From Viridothelium virens (taxonomy: Eukaryota; Ascomycota; Dothideomycetes; Trypetheliales; Trypetheliaceae), in NCBI GenBank assembly GCA_010094025.1, contig ML991836.1, positions 62,001-126,000 of the forward strand: a DNA stretch of 64,000 bases, read 5' to 3'. Position numbers and translations under genes: made by a program. The number at the start of each line of letters is the position of its first letter. The first letter of the stretch is position 1. This document shows, piece by piece, positions 9,867 to 20,035 of this stretch. The notes beneath the pieces are model-generated. The model had not been told where the DNA came from, searched no databases, and worked only from the letters and a program-made list of their open reading frames with translations.

Positions 9867-11685
9867 TCACATTGCCCCTTCCTCCATGTTGCTAGGATAC
9901 ATGACCTCATCCAACTTGTTGAACTCTTCCTTTAGAGTCCTGGGTGCTACAAATCTCATTAACAACCCACTGCTGCCCGCCTTATCACATGTTCCACTGG
10001 CTCTCGCGCCGCCAAAACTCTGCTGTCCAATCACTGCCGCTGTGATCTTACAATTAATATAGAAGTTTCCGGCCGCATACCGTAGTCTATCCTCGGCTTC
10101 CCGAACCGCCTTCTGGTTGTTGGAGAAGATGTTGCCTGTGAGCGCGAAGCCACCGCCGTGGCTATCGATGTGACTGAGGGTCTCCGAAAATTTATTGTCG
10201 GGGTAGACATAAGTTGCGAGTACGGGACCAAAGAGCTCCTTATCGAAGACCCAGTGACTGGGGTCGGACACGTTATAGAGTGTAGGGCTGATGTAGTAGC
10301 CCACGCTATCATCATACGTGCCGCCAACAATCGTCTCGACTTTAGGATCTTTGTTCGCTGCGTCGATGGCGGAACTGATGCGCTCAAAGGCCTTCTTGTC
10401 GATGACGGGCCCAGTAAAGGAGGTATAATCTTCCGGTGGTCCGACTTTGATGCGGGCGAGTTCCTTTCTCATTTCTGAGAAGAAGAGCTTCGATTGGCTT
10501 TCGGGAACATAGATGCGAGAGCAGGCAGAGCACTTTTGGCCGGCGTACTCATAGGCAGCACGAACAGTGTGTCTAACGGCGTTGGGTACGTCGGCGGACG
10601 GTCCGATGAGATGAAAGTTCTTACCAGACGTCTCGCCTGCTAGTCTAGGGAAGTCGCGATACTTTTTCTCGGCGTGGCCTTTCGCAGCTTTAACGTGCAA
10701 CCCTCGGAAGACGTCAGACGAACCGATGAAGGATAGAGCCGAGAATTCGCGATGGTTGAAGACTACGTCAGTAATCAATGCAGCGTCTCCATTAACGAGT
10801 TGTACAACGCCCTCGGGAAGACCAGCTTCGAGCAAAATCTTGTGGACCAACCAACTTTGGTATGCCGTCATAGGTGCTGGCTTCCAGACAACCACGTTGC
10901 CCATTAATGCAGGTGCAGAGACGAGATTACCGCCGATTGCCGTGAAGTTGAAGGGTGAAACGCTGTAGACGAATCCTTCTAGTGGCCGCCAGTCTGTTCT
11001 ACCGTAATGGCTCGGTGCGTTGACCGTAGGCTGCTTATCATAGATCTCTTGAGCGAACGAAACATTGTAGCGGAAGAAATCTGCCAACTCCGCGGCAGCA
11101 TCAATTTCTGCCTGCCATGCATTCTTTCCCTGGCCTAGCATTGTAGCAGCTAACAGCTCGAATCTGTACTTCCCCGAGACAAGATCCGCCGCTCGCAAGA
11201 AGATGGATGCCCGGTCTGTGAAGGGCATGTCTCGCCATTCCTTCTTGGCCCTGAGCGCGGTTTCGATAGCTTTCTCGACATCTTCTTTCGATGCTGAGGC
11301 GAATTGTTGGAATGTCGATGCGTGCTCATGCGGTTGGTGCATCGACGTGAGGTCGGCTGAAGGGTCGACTGTGGCGTTGAGACTACCGAGAGCTGGAACT
11401 CTGACAGGAAGACGTGCCTTCAGATCTTCCAGCGCCGTGGCCAGCTTTTGGCGCTCGGCCGACCCTGGGGCGAAGTGTAGCTGCACACAAGTTTTAGCGA
11501 ACTGTATAAGACCACCTCGCGCAGGCTGGGCTTACATTGGGTTCATTGAACGGCTTTGGTACTCTGTAAGTGCCAGACGTAAGGGTTCTTGCGGTCCCTA
11601 CACGTTGCTGCACACACAATCGACTCTGCCATGAGCTCCATGATCGAAGAGTCAGTCCATGATTTCGTAAGGTGGCTGATCGCAT
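9867..11685 (-). CDS. Delta-1-pyrroline-5-carboxylate dehydrogenase-type ALDH
   Basis: Two exons (11685..11536, 11480..9867) encode about 587 aa. The N-terminus is Arg/Ser-rich and looks like a mitochondrial presequence, leading into the family start TYRVPKPFNEPN. The ALDH4/P5CDH core follows: SPFNFTAIGGNLVSAPALMG, NVVVWKPAPM, FIGSSDVFRGL, LAGETSGKNFHLIG, and the catalytic Cys at about residue 367 in YAGQKCSACSRIY. The enzyme oxidises glutamate semialdehyde/P5C to glutamate, or 3-hydroxy-P5C to 4-hydroxyglutamate, with NAD+. The C-terminal substrate-anchor region departs from the usual form: YINCKITAAVIGQQ and ASGTCDKAGSSGLL, where canonical enzymes read YINDKSTGAVVGQQ and ASGTNDK. This suggests a paralogue with altered specificity. 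It is clustered with PRODH, aldolase, reductase, permease and regulator genes, like the A. nidulans prnC arrangement but with extra members. Confidence 0.92.
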
Positions 11686-12256
11686 TGTGCTGAGGAGGGG
11701 ATATCCAGAGCGATTGAATGCTCTCTACGATATTCCGTCGCTCAAATTCCGGCGGGACCCATCAGAAAAGCAGCATTGCGGACGCGCAAACAAAACCTTC
11801 ACGGCGCTACAATGTATTGTCAACGTATGGAAGGCGTCCGGCCATCATCGGATGGAAGACCGCAGGATGCGTTATCGTTAGCCATCCCCGCGGCCGGCAG
11901 TCATGTGGAGGGGTCGAGATGTTGATCTTTTACTGGCGTCGGATGTAACCAAATAGATGTTCGGGATGCACATCCGACAGCTCGTTCGTGTAAGATAAGA
12001 TTCACGGATGCGTTCCCGTAGCCTGCGATCTGGCCAGCGCGGAACCGACACTACCCTCTCTTACCATGGTTCATGGTGCCATTCGACTCAAGTACGAGGA
12101 CTGGATTTTACGAGACTGTGAATGGCCCGTGAACCTGGATTCTTTACTGCCGGCTTGATGTCTCATTCTAGTATTTGGCCGCGGCCTCGGTATGAGGCTG
12201 ACGAAAAAGACTTGATGTACACTTCCTCCGAGCGTGTTTGATTCTGCTAAACTAAA
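11686..12256. other. Divergent promoter region of P5CDH and FAD oxidase genes
   Basis: A 571-bp region between divergently read genes. It contains a GATAAG core at 11994-11999 and CGG/CCG-rich patches such as those around 11885-11895. No coding sequence was recognised. Confidence 0.5.
11994..11999 (+). promoter_or_regulatory. GATAAG, possible AreA/Nit-2 GATA-factor site
   Basis: A GATAAG core in the shared promoter of the P5C dehydrogenase and FAD oxidase genes. In Aspergillus and Neurospora, GATA factors activate proline-utilisation genes under nitrogen limitation. A single six-base match is weak evidence by itself. Confidence 0.25.
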
Positions 12257-13638
12257 ATGATCCAAAATTTTGGGAGCACAAAGATGAACAAGCAGGATTT
12301 GCCAATTGCCATTGTTGGTGCAGGCGCGTGGGGATTATCCACAGCGCTGCACCTCGCAAATGCCGGCTACACGAACATTACGGTATACGAGCGAGCGGAG
12401 AAGATCCCTTCGCCGTACTCTGCTGCCTGGGACCTCAATAAGATTGTGCGGGCAGAATATGAGGATGGCTTTTACACAAAACTCGCATTGGTAGACACGA
12501 CCTTATTAGTCAGATCTGAACAGTAGCTGAGCTATTGTAGGAAGCAATCGAGGGCTGGAAAACGGCTTTGTTCGGTCCATATTTTCACCAGACAGGTTAT
12601 GTTGTCGCGGCCACTGGTCGTGCTCCGCCCAAGGCCGTCAAGCATATGGAAGATGCTCTGGCAACAATCGAGAAAGACCCAATATTTGCACCCGGAATCA
12701 GGCGCCTCGACGGTGCTGGGGACTTTAAAACTTACACTTGGCAGTATTCGGGCCCGCTAACTGGATTCAAAGGGTATTTTAACCGTCTGGCAGGATATGC
12801 ACACTCTTCAGATACGCTTGAAGGCATATGGAAGCACTGCGCAAGCATCGGTATAAAGTTCGTTCTTGGCGAGGAGAAGGGGAAGGTGGCAAGGTTGGTC
12901 TACACGGGCAAGAAGTGCGTTGGTGTCGAAACTGCGGACAGCAAGACTCATAAGGCGGACCTCACAATTTGTGCTTTGGGAGCGCACAATGCTGCCTTGC
13001 TGCCTAGTTTGGGCCAGTTCGTCACAGCTCGTAGCTGGTCGGTGGCACACGTTCAGCTCAGCGAAGATGAGGTCAACCTGCTCCGCGGTATTCCCACCAC
13101 GAATATAAGAGACCTGGGATTTTTCTTTGAACCAGATCCCAAGACAAGGCTGTTCAAGCTCTGTCCGCTCGGTATCGGATACACAAATCCAGGACCCAAC
13201 GGTGTATCATTACCACCGCCTGAGCGGCTTCCTCCTCCTCAGGACTTCATCCCTCGTGAAGACGAGCTGAAGCTTCGACAACTGCTGCGCGAGACGTTTC
13301 CCTGGATGGCAGATAGGCCTTTTGTAGATCAGAAGCTATGCTGGTTTGCAGATACTGCAGACTCGGAATTTTGCATTGACTATGTACCAGGAACAGACCA
13401 CTCTGCCATTGCCCTGTCTGGCGACTCTGGGCACGGCTTCAAGATGATGCCAATCTTTGGTAAGTGGGTCAAGGAGTTGATCGAGAGTGATGAGCAGCAT
13501 CTGCAACGCTGGCGATGGAAGAACGTTGATCTGACGGACCAAAATTGGGGAGAAGCCGTTAGTTGGCGCATTGGCAAGGGCGCCGAATTGAAGGATCTCA
13601 TCGCAGCACAGAGCAAGATAGCACGGGCGAGGCTATAG
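12257..13638 (+). CDS. FAD-dependent amine oxidase (MSOX/fructosyl-amino-acid-oxidase-like)
   Basis: Two exons (12257..12490, 12541..13638) encode about 443 aa. A second in-frame ATG at 12284 gives 434 aa and is closer to the FAD motif. The Rossmann motif is IAIVGAGAWGLSTALHLANA, followed by the acidic ribose ligand in VYERAE. The C-terminal part has KLCWFADTADSEFCIDYVP and ALSGDSGHGFKMMPIFGKWV. The latter is typical of the monomeric sarcosine oxidase, L-pipecolate oxidase and fructosyl amine oxidase family, which oxidises secondary amines or imino acids and may bind FAD covalently through a Cys. Substrate is not determined by sequence. Beside proline and hydroxyproline genes, a D- or L-(hydroxy)proline, pipecolate or N-methyl amino acid is plausible. 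It is read divergently from P5CDH, with 571 bp between the genes. Confidence 0.85.
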
Positions 13639-14069
13639 CCGTAAATACCTCAGTCACTGTAATGAGAAATGTCAATGATAATTCACGTCATGCGACTTCC
13701 AAAGCTTGTACTGGGATAGTTCAGTAAACATTCTTCGTTTCCCATCGTTGTCTGTCAACAGTCTTGTACCACGTGACTAAAGTGGATTGGGCTCTGAATC
13801 GGCTTGCAATAAGGTACCGTATATTTGGTTGGCTTAGCCATGGAATACTTGGTGTCGACGGCGTCGGAAACGTCGGGTGCAGATCCGGTAAAAGAGAGGG
13901 CTGCGTTAACGCTTGTTGATAGATAAGCTGCGTTTCAGTTCGAATCCATATCGAGGCTTGAAGATGTTCATCGCAAAAACTACTCTAAAATTGGTGTACC
14001 TACTTTTACTCGAGGTCTCGTGTTTGCCTCAACGAATGGACGATCGAGCATCGCCCGTTCTGCTCAACG
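13639..14069. other. Intergenic, promoter of the orphan membrane protein
   Basis: Contains a CACGTG core (13770-13775) and a GATA pair (13918-13927). No gene recognised. Confidence 0.45.
13918..13927 (+). promoter_or_regulatory. Closely spaced GATA cores (GATAGATAAG)
   Basis: Two GATA cores four bases apart, the second in the preferred GATAAG form, about 145 bp upstream of the orphan membrane-protein ATG. Paired sites are favoured by fungal nitrogen GATA factors. Binding is inferred, not shown. Confidence 0.3.
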
Positions 14070-14938
14070 ATGCCGAACGACGACACAACGCTTAGAGCAC
14101 CTAGCACGGCCGAATGGCTGGCAAGAAGTCTTGCAGGCGATGTGACAGCTGCCGTGACAGCCGCTGCAGCAGTCTCCCCGATTATGACTGTAATCGACAG
14201 GTCAGTAGGCGATAATCAGTGATAATATTATCAAGCGACTCATGAGGGTACAGAGCAGTAGTAGAGAATGCAGCGGGCCAATGCCCTCTGCTGGCGTCTA
14301 CCCGAGCTTCCTTACGCACATTGGTCCGCCGTCCACGCCAATTTTTCATGACCCGGTCGTTTTCTGCGATGTTCTTCCTTTATATGGGCACCTACTTGAC
14401 CGCCAATACAATCGATACAATGTCTTCGTATAAGCAGGGACTTCCCGCCGCGTCAGCGACCAGCAGCAGCGCCAAATTCCTTGCAGTCACGTCTGTGAAC
14501 GTCGGACTAGCATTAAATAAAGACAGTGTTTTCGCGCGCTCATTTGGAACACAGTCATCCCGCTCACGTTCGCTACCGCTCATTAGCTACATACCATTTC
14601 TCATGCGGGATGCGATAACGCTGTTCGCAACATTTAACGTGCCGTCATTATTGGCGCTGAAACTTCCAGACACCGTAGAGTGTTGCATGAGCAAGCTGTC
14701 TACAGCGCAGCTGGTGGCACCAGCGGCAAGTCAATTTTTGACAACGCCGCTACATCTCTTAGGGCTCGATCTGTACTATCGGAGTGGGAAACTGTCGTCT
14801 TTTGAACGCGTCAAGGCGGCAAAAAAGGCGTGGTTGTCCACATCTTTGGCCAGGGCTTGTCGCATTGTTCCTGCATATGGGGTCGGAGGCGTTATAAACA
14901 ACAATATGAAGATGTATATGACAAAATCACCGAGTTGA
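14070..14938 (+). CDS. Conserved fungal membrane protein, possible mitochondrial carrier-like
   Basis: Two exons (14070..14200, 14254..14938) give about 271 aa; the 53-nt intron ends ...GTACAG and restores the protein-like join TVIDRAVVENAAG. The protein has several moderately hydrophobic segments: LAGDVTAAVTAAAAVSPIMT, FSAMFFLYMGTYLTANTIDT, FLMRDAITLFATFNVPSLLA, PAASQFLTTPLHLLGLDLYY and IVPAYGVGGVIN. The recurring Pro-Leu...Asp/Arg ends (SPIMTVIDR, TPLHLLGLDLYYR) loosely recall the carrier-family PxDxxKxR repeats. I know relatives only as uncharacterised fungal proteins, not by function. Both flanking enzymes (PRODH and P5CDH) act in mitochondria, so a mitochondrial imino-acid or intermediate carrier is a reasonable hypothesis. 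That function is inference only. Confidence 0.7.
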
Positions 14939-15327
14939 ATACAAACAGAAGGCCTTCGATGCTAGGCACTCGCTTGAGCGGGTTGACCAGTAGACGCGTG
15001 AATCCCCGCCGGGGTGCTTTTGCCTGTCGAAGGTTTCTTATGTCATCAAGTCACGTGACCCTATCTCATCCCCGCTCCACTCCTCTGCGTCGTTGCGCGT
15101 CTTGTACTCCGTATGTGAGTGTACAGCTCTTACTATTCCTGATTCTCGCAGGTAGGGTGGTATTTTGCACCCTGTCCATTGTGCATCTTTCGCCGATGCC
15201 ATTGGGTACGCATCATGTAAGGGCGCAGAATGTTAAAGAGCACAGATAGAATTGGGCGTAGGAACGATCGCGTACGCAAACGTGCTCCAAATGCGTTAGG
15301 ATCTTCTGTCATCTCACGTGATTGTCT
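14939..15327. other. Intergenic, promoter of the Zn2Cys6 regulator
   Basis: Holds two CACGTG cores (15052-15057 inside the palindrome GTCACGTGAC, and 15315-15320) and one TACTCCGTA motif near 15105. No gene recognised. Confidence 0.45.
15050..15059. promoter_or_regulatory. GTCACGTGAC palindromic E-box
   Basis: A perfect 10-bp palindrome with a CACGTG core, about 270 bp upstream of the regulator ATG. A second CACGTG lies at 15315-15320, only 7 bp before that ATG, and a third at 13770-13775. bHLH factors of the Cbf1/CpcA-associated type bind such cores. The role here is conjecture. Confidence 0.3.
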
Positions 15328-17733
15328 ATGTCTCTTGCTGACCTGGATGCTAGCTGTGTTCGATGCAGGAAGCAGAAGATAAAGTGCTCTGGAACTGTGC
15401 CATGCGAGCAGTGCAAGAAGAGATCTGTGCTCTGCGATTTCGATGCTAGGCAACAGAAAGTCTTGGTAACCCAAAGGTACAATCATTAGCATGAGCCATG
15501 AGTCCATAGCTCACGAGTTGCAGCTATATCGCCGACCTCGAAGAACGGGCTGCTAGGCCGAGGAGGGGAAGCACAGATGAAGACCAGGAGACGGGCCCTG
15601 ATGACGAGGAAGGCCACCATGAACAGGACCATGGACTATCTAGGCCCACGACACCGCAAGTCACACCGCCGAATGACAGCGGAATCAATATCGATGTAAG
15701 CAGATCTCCGCATTCAGACATAGACCAAGTGCATCAGAATGGACTTCATAGCGCCCCTGCGGCCGATCTCAGGAATCCATTGGATCCTGTGAATTCTGAT
15801 GCCTTTACCGTGAACAACGGTAGTAAACCCTGTACAGCTCACGGCCCCTTCCGCTGTGTTGCGCTGTTGACTGACCGTGACAGATTTTCTTGGCGTGTCA
15901 TCAAATTGGTCGTTTGGTCGGCGGGTCTTGCGCATGGTGCACTCCAAGACCAGTGAAGCACCTCTATCAACCGCAGCACTTCTTTTCGAAGGCTCAACCT
16001 ATGACCTCGGCTGGGACGGTCAACGAACTTCAGCAAATGTTGACAGCAGTGTCCTGCCCGCGGCGGACTTTGCAATCTATTTGATCGATGCGGTAAAATT
16101 TCACTGTGGTCATCTGTTCCATATGTTTGACGAGACGACTTTCATGCATCATTTTCACAAATTCTACGACGAACCGAGCAATCAACGGACCTACCCTAGA
16201 CTCTGGTATATTCATTTTCTCATCATACTTGCTTTCGGCAAGGGATTCCTCGTCCGTGCCAAAAATGAAAAACGCCCACCGGGATCCGAATTATTCGTGC
16301 AAGCCATGAAATTGCTCCCAGACATTTCCTACATGTACAGTGATACTGTACAATCGATAGAATTGCTGTGCTGCGCGGCATTGTATCTCCAGTGCTTGGA
16401 CAACCGGAGTGCTGCGTACAACATGGTAAGTGTATCCTCTCTTTGGATCCACAGAACGGTCCCTGATGTATCGCAAGATAGGGCAAGCTTTGCGGATGGC
16501 GGTCGAGCAAGGCATGCATACTGATATGAGAAGCCTTCACTTGTCTGAAAGCTTGGTTGAACGCAATCGGGAAACATGGTGGACAGTCTACGTTCTTGAC
16601 CGCCAAATGACTGCTCTGATGGGTGTGCCTATGAGTCTCTCCGATGATGACATCACAGCTCCCCTGCCTTCCTTCGCCGGCTCGTTGGCAAAGCAGAAGG
16701 CCCTTGATATTCATATCAAATTAGCCAGGGCTAATGCTGCGATCTTGCAGAGTAAGTGCACTAGATCGGATAAACAAGGTGGATGCTGACTGTCCATATA
16801 GCTGTTTATGGTAAGACTGGTGGTAGAAGCGAACGCTTTCTTGCTAGCATGAAGGAAGCTCTCAGAACTATCGCTGAAGCGAAGGACGAGCTAAACCTTT
16901 TCTATTCGCTCAACTTACACCAACCAGCAGGCGGCATCTCTAGACTTTGGGCAACCTTGCATTTGTTCCATCACCAGGTATAATATCCTTACAATTGGAT
17001 GTGCTTTGTACGCTAAGTTGCGTTCGATAGACTCTCATTCTTGCGACAAGACCATTGCTTTATAGCTTCCTGCAGAAGCGACTTGAAGCGACTAGGTCAC
17101 TACGTGTGTCTTCCTCTTCAGATGCAAGATCATTGATTCGTGTGTGCGTCAGCTCTGCTCAACAGAGCCTCAAGCTTTTGGAGACTTTACAGTCGCAAAG
17201 CCTGCTCGGCAAGTGGTCACTCTAAGATCATGTGAATCATTCCTAACAGTTCTCCAGAGAGTTTTGTCCCATTCGATCGCGAAGCGACTTTCTCTTCGTC
17301 GGTCGTCCTCTCCGTGGCCGCAACCGTTGATCCATCCCTCGTCAAAGATCGGGACTCGCGTTTGATGACCGCTTCCAGTATTCTTGATGAAATGGTGTCT
17401 TGCGGTAATCGTATTGCTGATTTCCAACGGCGTGAACTTGATCAGCTAGACTTTAGCTTGAGGAGGCTGCAGGAGTTTTCAAGCCCAGCGATTTCGAACC
17501 ACCAAGTCCAGCATGAGAATTCTGACAGCGTACCAAGTTACAGTATGGCCGCTGCAGATGTTCAGATGGATGGGAGAGACCAGGCAATGTCACATGTCGA
17601 TATCGGCAGGCTTCTAGACGAGTGGAACTCAGAAGATAGTCTCAATGGCGAGCAGCTTCTGGCAGTTGTTGACTCTTTAGACTACGACCAATTCAACTGG
17701 CCTGGTGTGGGAGAATTTGATGCATGGACCTAA
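15328..17733 (+). CDS. Zn2Cys6 transcription factor with fungal_trans domain
   Basis: Seven exons (15328..15476, 15524..15819, 15884..16425, 16478..16751, 16802..16977, 17031..17208, 17258..17733) encode about 696 aa; all phases agree. The binuclear cluster is C-x2-C-x6-C-x5-C-x2-C-x6-C (SCVRCRKQKIKC then CEQCKKRSVLC), starting nine residues from Met. A basic linker and the usual YIADLEERAARPRR dimerisation start follow. The fungal_trans middle-homology domain includes FLGVSSNWSFGRRVL, HLFHMFDETTFMHHFHKFYD, IGQALRMAVEQGMHTDM, ETWWTVYVLDRQMTALMGVP and LPSFAGSL. The C-terminus is acidic and may be an activation domain. The last intron (17209-17257) appears to use a GC donor. Its place between FAD oxidase, orphan carrier and PRODH suggests a pathway-specific activator, analogous in position to PrnA of the Aspergillus proline cluster. 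Confidence 0.9.
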
Positions 17734-18234
17734 TTTCCGGCACAGAAAAAGTTGGCAAAGATGACTGAGGTTCTCACAAGGCAACAATCAGCACACAAGA
17801 CGATAGAGAGATGCACGCGGGTCTTCCAAGGACGGTAACATTCGATCCTCCGAGCCGTCGAAATTCATCTAAGGCCAAAATATCGTCAAGGGGCCCGCGA
17901 CCCGCGTTCATCAAGCTCCCGTCCCGTTGATATCGGCAATGCTTCTATGATGCATGCACCTCGAGAACTGGTCTGCAGATGAATGAGCTAAGTCTGGCGC
18001 ATGATCTGCATCCTTATCAAGGTCCCTGGGATTCCATAACCTCTCGGCATCGCAACCGGGCGTTGCAGGGTGGGCTGTGGTGATAGCGCTTCACAAGAGG
18101 TGGGGTAGCTTCTCAGATAAACACTAATCGGAAACACCAACCGACCACCACCTTGATATTGCAAATATACATTCATCTTAGGAGATCATTCACTGCCGTG
18201 TTCGGATTCTAATTCAATCAAGCTCAAATTCCCC
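17734..18234. other. Intergenic, promoter of the PRODH-family gene
   Basis: A 501-bp interval between two forward genes. A GATAA core occurs near 18116. No coding sequence recognised. Confidence 0.45.
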
Positions 18235-19773
18235 ATGATGTCTACCCGAGTCCATTGTCATATCTTTCAGCAAGGGCTTTGCCTACCAACCAGTCCACTT
18301 TGTCGAAGCTCAAAGGTCGTCTGGGCGACTACATATAGTCGCAAGAACTCGAGTTACGCTGCACTACCACGGAAAGGTGAAGATCATGATGTGCACCACC
18401 GTAGAACTGCTCTGAGGAAGCAGCCAAACGGGTCCATGATATCAGGGCTTGAACGCGTACCCACACCTGCCATCCTACGCAACTTACTCCTGGGCCTCCT
18501 GCTCTCCTCTCCACGCTTATCTCACGTAGGCTTCAAGCTACTTGACAAAATGGCGTACTCCAAATCTACTCTCCTCAATCCAGATGCCAACCCAGTGCTA
18601 CGTGCGGTGGTGAAGCCCCTATTCTATGATCAGTTCTGTGCCGGAACGAATCAGAAAGAAGTATTCAGGACGAGAGACACAATACGACGGTTAGGCTATG
18701 CGGGGGTGATACTATGCTACGGCAAAGAGATACAAATATCGCGATCAAAGAAGCTCCAATCTACAGGAAGTGAGTGTACAGACCAAGCTCTAGAAGTCGA
18801 GCAGTGGAAAGAAGGCAACTTGAGAACACTTGACATGGTTGGAGAGGGCGACTGGATTGGTCTTAAGTGAGCAGTTCTCGCTATTCGGCAGGTAACACGA
18901 CTAATGGAGTCTAGATTGACCGGCGCCGGGCCTGGTGTTGCAAATGCCCTGATGAATAACCAGGACCCGCCGGCGGAATTTGTCGCCGCCATGGACGCGA
19001 TCTGTCAAAAAGCAAGGTCCCAGAAATGCCGTCTGTGGGTCGATGCCGAACAGCAAATGTTCCAGACAACAATCGATCGCTGGACCATCGACTTTATGCG
19101 TAAATATAACACCAATGGCAAAATATTAGTATATAGCACTATTCAAGCTTACCTCAAATCATCGCGAGACAAAATCAAATATCAGTTGTCCCTAGCTGCG
19201 GCGGAGAACTGGACACTGGCTATTAAACTCGTCCGCGGAGCCTACATCGCTAATGATCAGAGGGAAAAGATTCACGACACGAAGGCGCATACAGATGAGT
19301 CGTACAATAGCATCGTCGCCGATGTTCTGACAGGCAGAAACCTTGGCTTCCTTGGTTCTAATGGGCAGAGCTTCCCGAAAATAGCACTCTTCCTCGCTGG
19401 CCACAACCCTGAGTCTGTGTCAAAAGCATGGGACCTGATCCAGGAGCTGTCCGCGAAAAAAGAGCTTAAAGTCTTGCCAGACTTTGGACAACTACAGGGT
19501 ATGGCAGATGTGCTTGGGTGTAGACTTCTGCAGAAATGTGATGACTTGAAGGCAAGCAGTGAGAGTTCGACACGTCTTGATGACGCATCTAAGGAGGAGG
19601 TCGTTGCCGTGCCAGAGGTTTTCAAGTGTCTTACTTGGGGCAGCATGCAAGAATGTATGCAGTACCTTTTGCGACGACTGATTGAGAATCAGAGCGGCGC
19701 AGACAGAATGAGAGACGGACTGACTGCATATCGGCAGGAGCTGTGGAGGAGATGGTTTGGAAAGTCGGTCTAA
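18235..19773 (+). CDS. Proline/hydroxyproline dehydrogenase (PRODH family, mitochondrial)
   Basis: Two exons (18235..18866, 18915..19773) encode about 496 aa. The 48-nt intron ends GTCTAG and restores GEGDWIGLKLTGAGPG, a conserved join. The N-terminal 50 residues are basic and hydroxylated, consistent with mitochondrial import. Family marks are LGYAGVILCYGKEI, EQWKEGNLRTLDMVGEG, RLWVDAEQQMFQTTIDRW, KLVRGAYI, DFGQLQGMAD and YLLRRLIEN, whose Arg464-Arg465 pair the substrate carboxylate. The residue 12 before the YLLRR tyrosine is Cys449 (TGT at 19627-19629, context FKCLTWG). Proline-specific enzymes have Tyr there (Y540 of E. coli PutA, Y548 of human PRODH); human hydroxyproline dehydrogenase PRODH2 has Ser. 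This points to hydroxyproline as substrate. The reaction is FAD-linked oxidation to P5C or 3-hydroxy-P5C. Confidence 0.92.
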
Positions 19774-20035
19774 AATTGGTCGATATGTCACGATTTTGAA
19801 GAATGCGAATAATGATATGATAGCCGCTGTTGCTAATATACGTATCTTCGATTCTAATGAGTATGAAAATCTGATGAACTATCTACGCGGGTACCACTCA
19901 CTCAATATCAAGAATACTTAGCTTTAGCTATGGAGACGGCGTCCACCTATCTAATGCCATTTATCCCTGCAATCCCGTACCACTGTTGCCAACTAGCTGA
20001 GCGACGCGTCCAGGCAACATGCGAACACAATCGCA

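Noticed and set aside
13931-13947. GTTCGAATC string resembling a tRNA B box
   Set aside because: No A box at proper distance and no cloverleaf could be folded around it.
18867-18891. A 24-nt intron in the PRODH gene ending at CGGCAG
   Set aside because: Too short for a fungal spliceosomal intron and wrong in phase; the 48-nt intron ending at 18914 restores the conserved KLTGAGPG.
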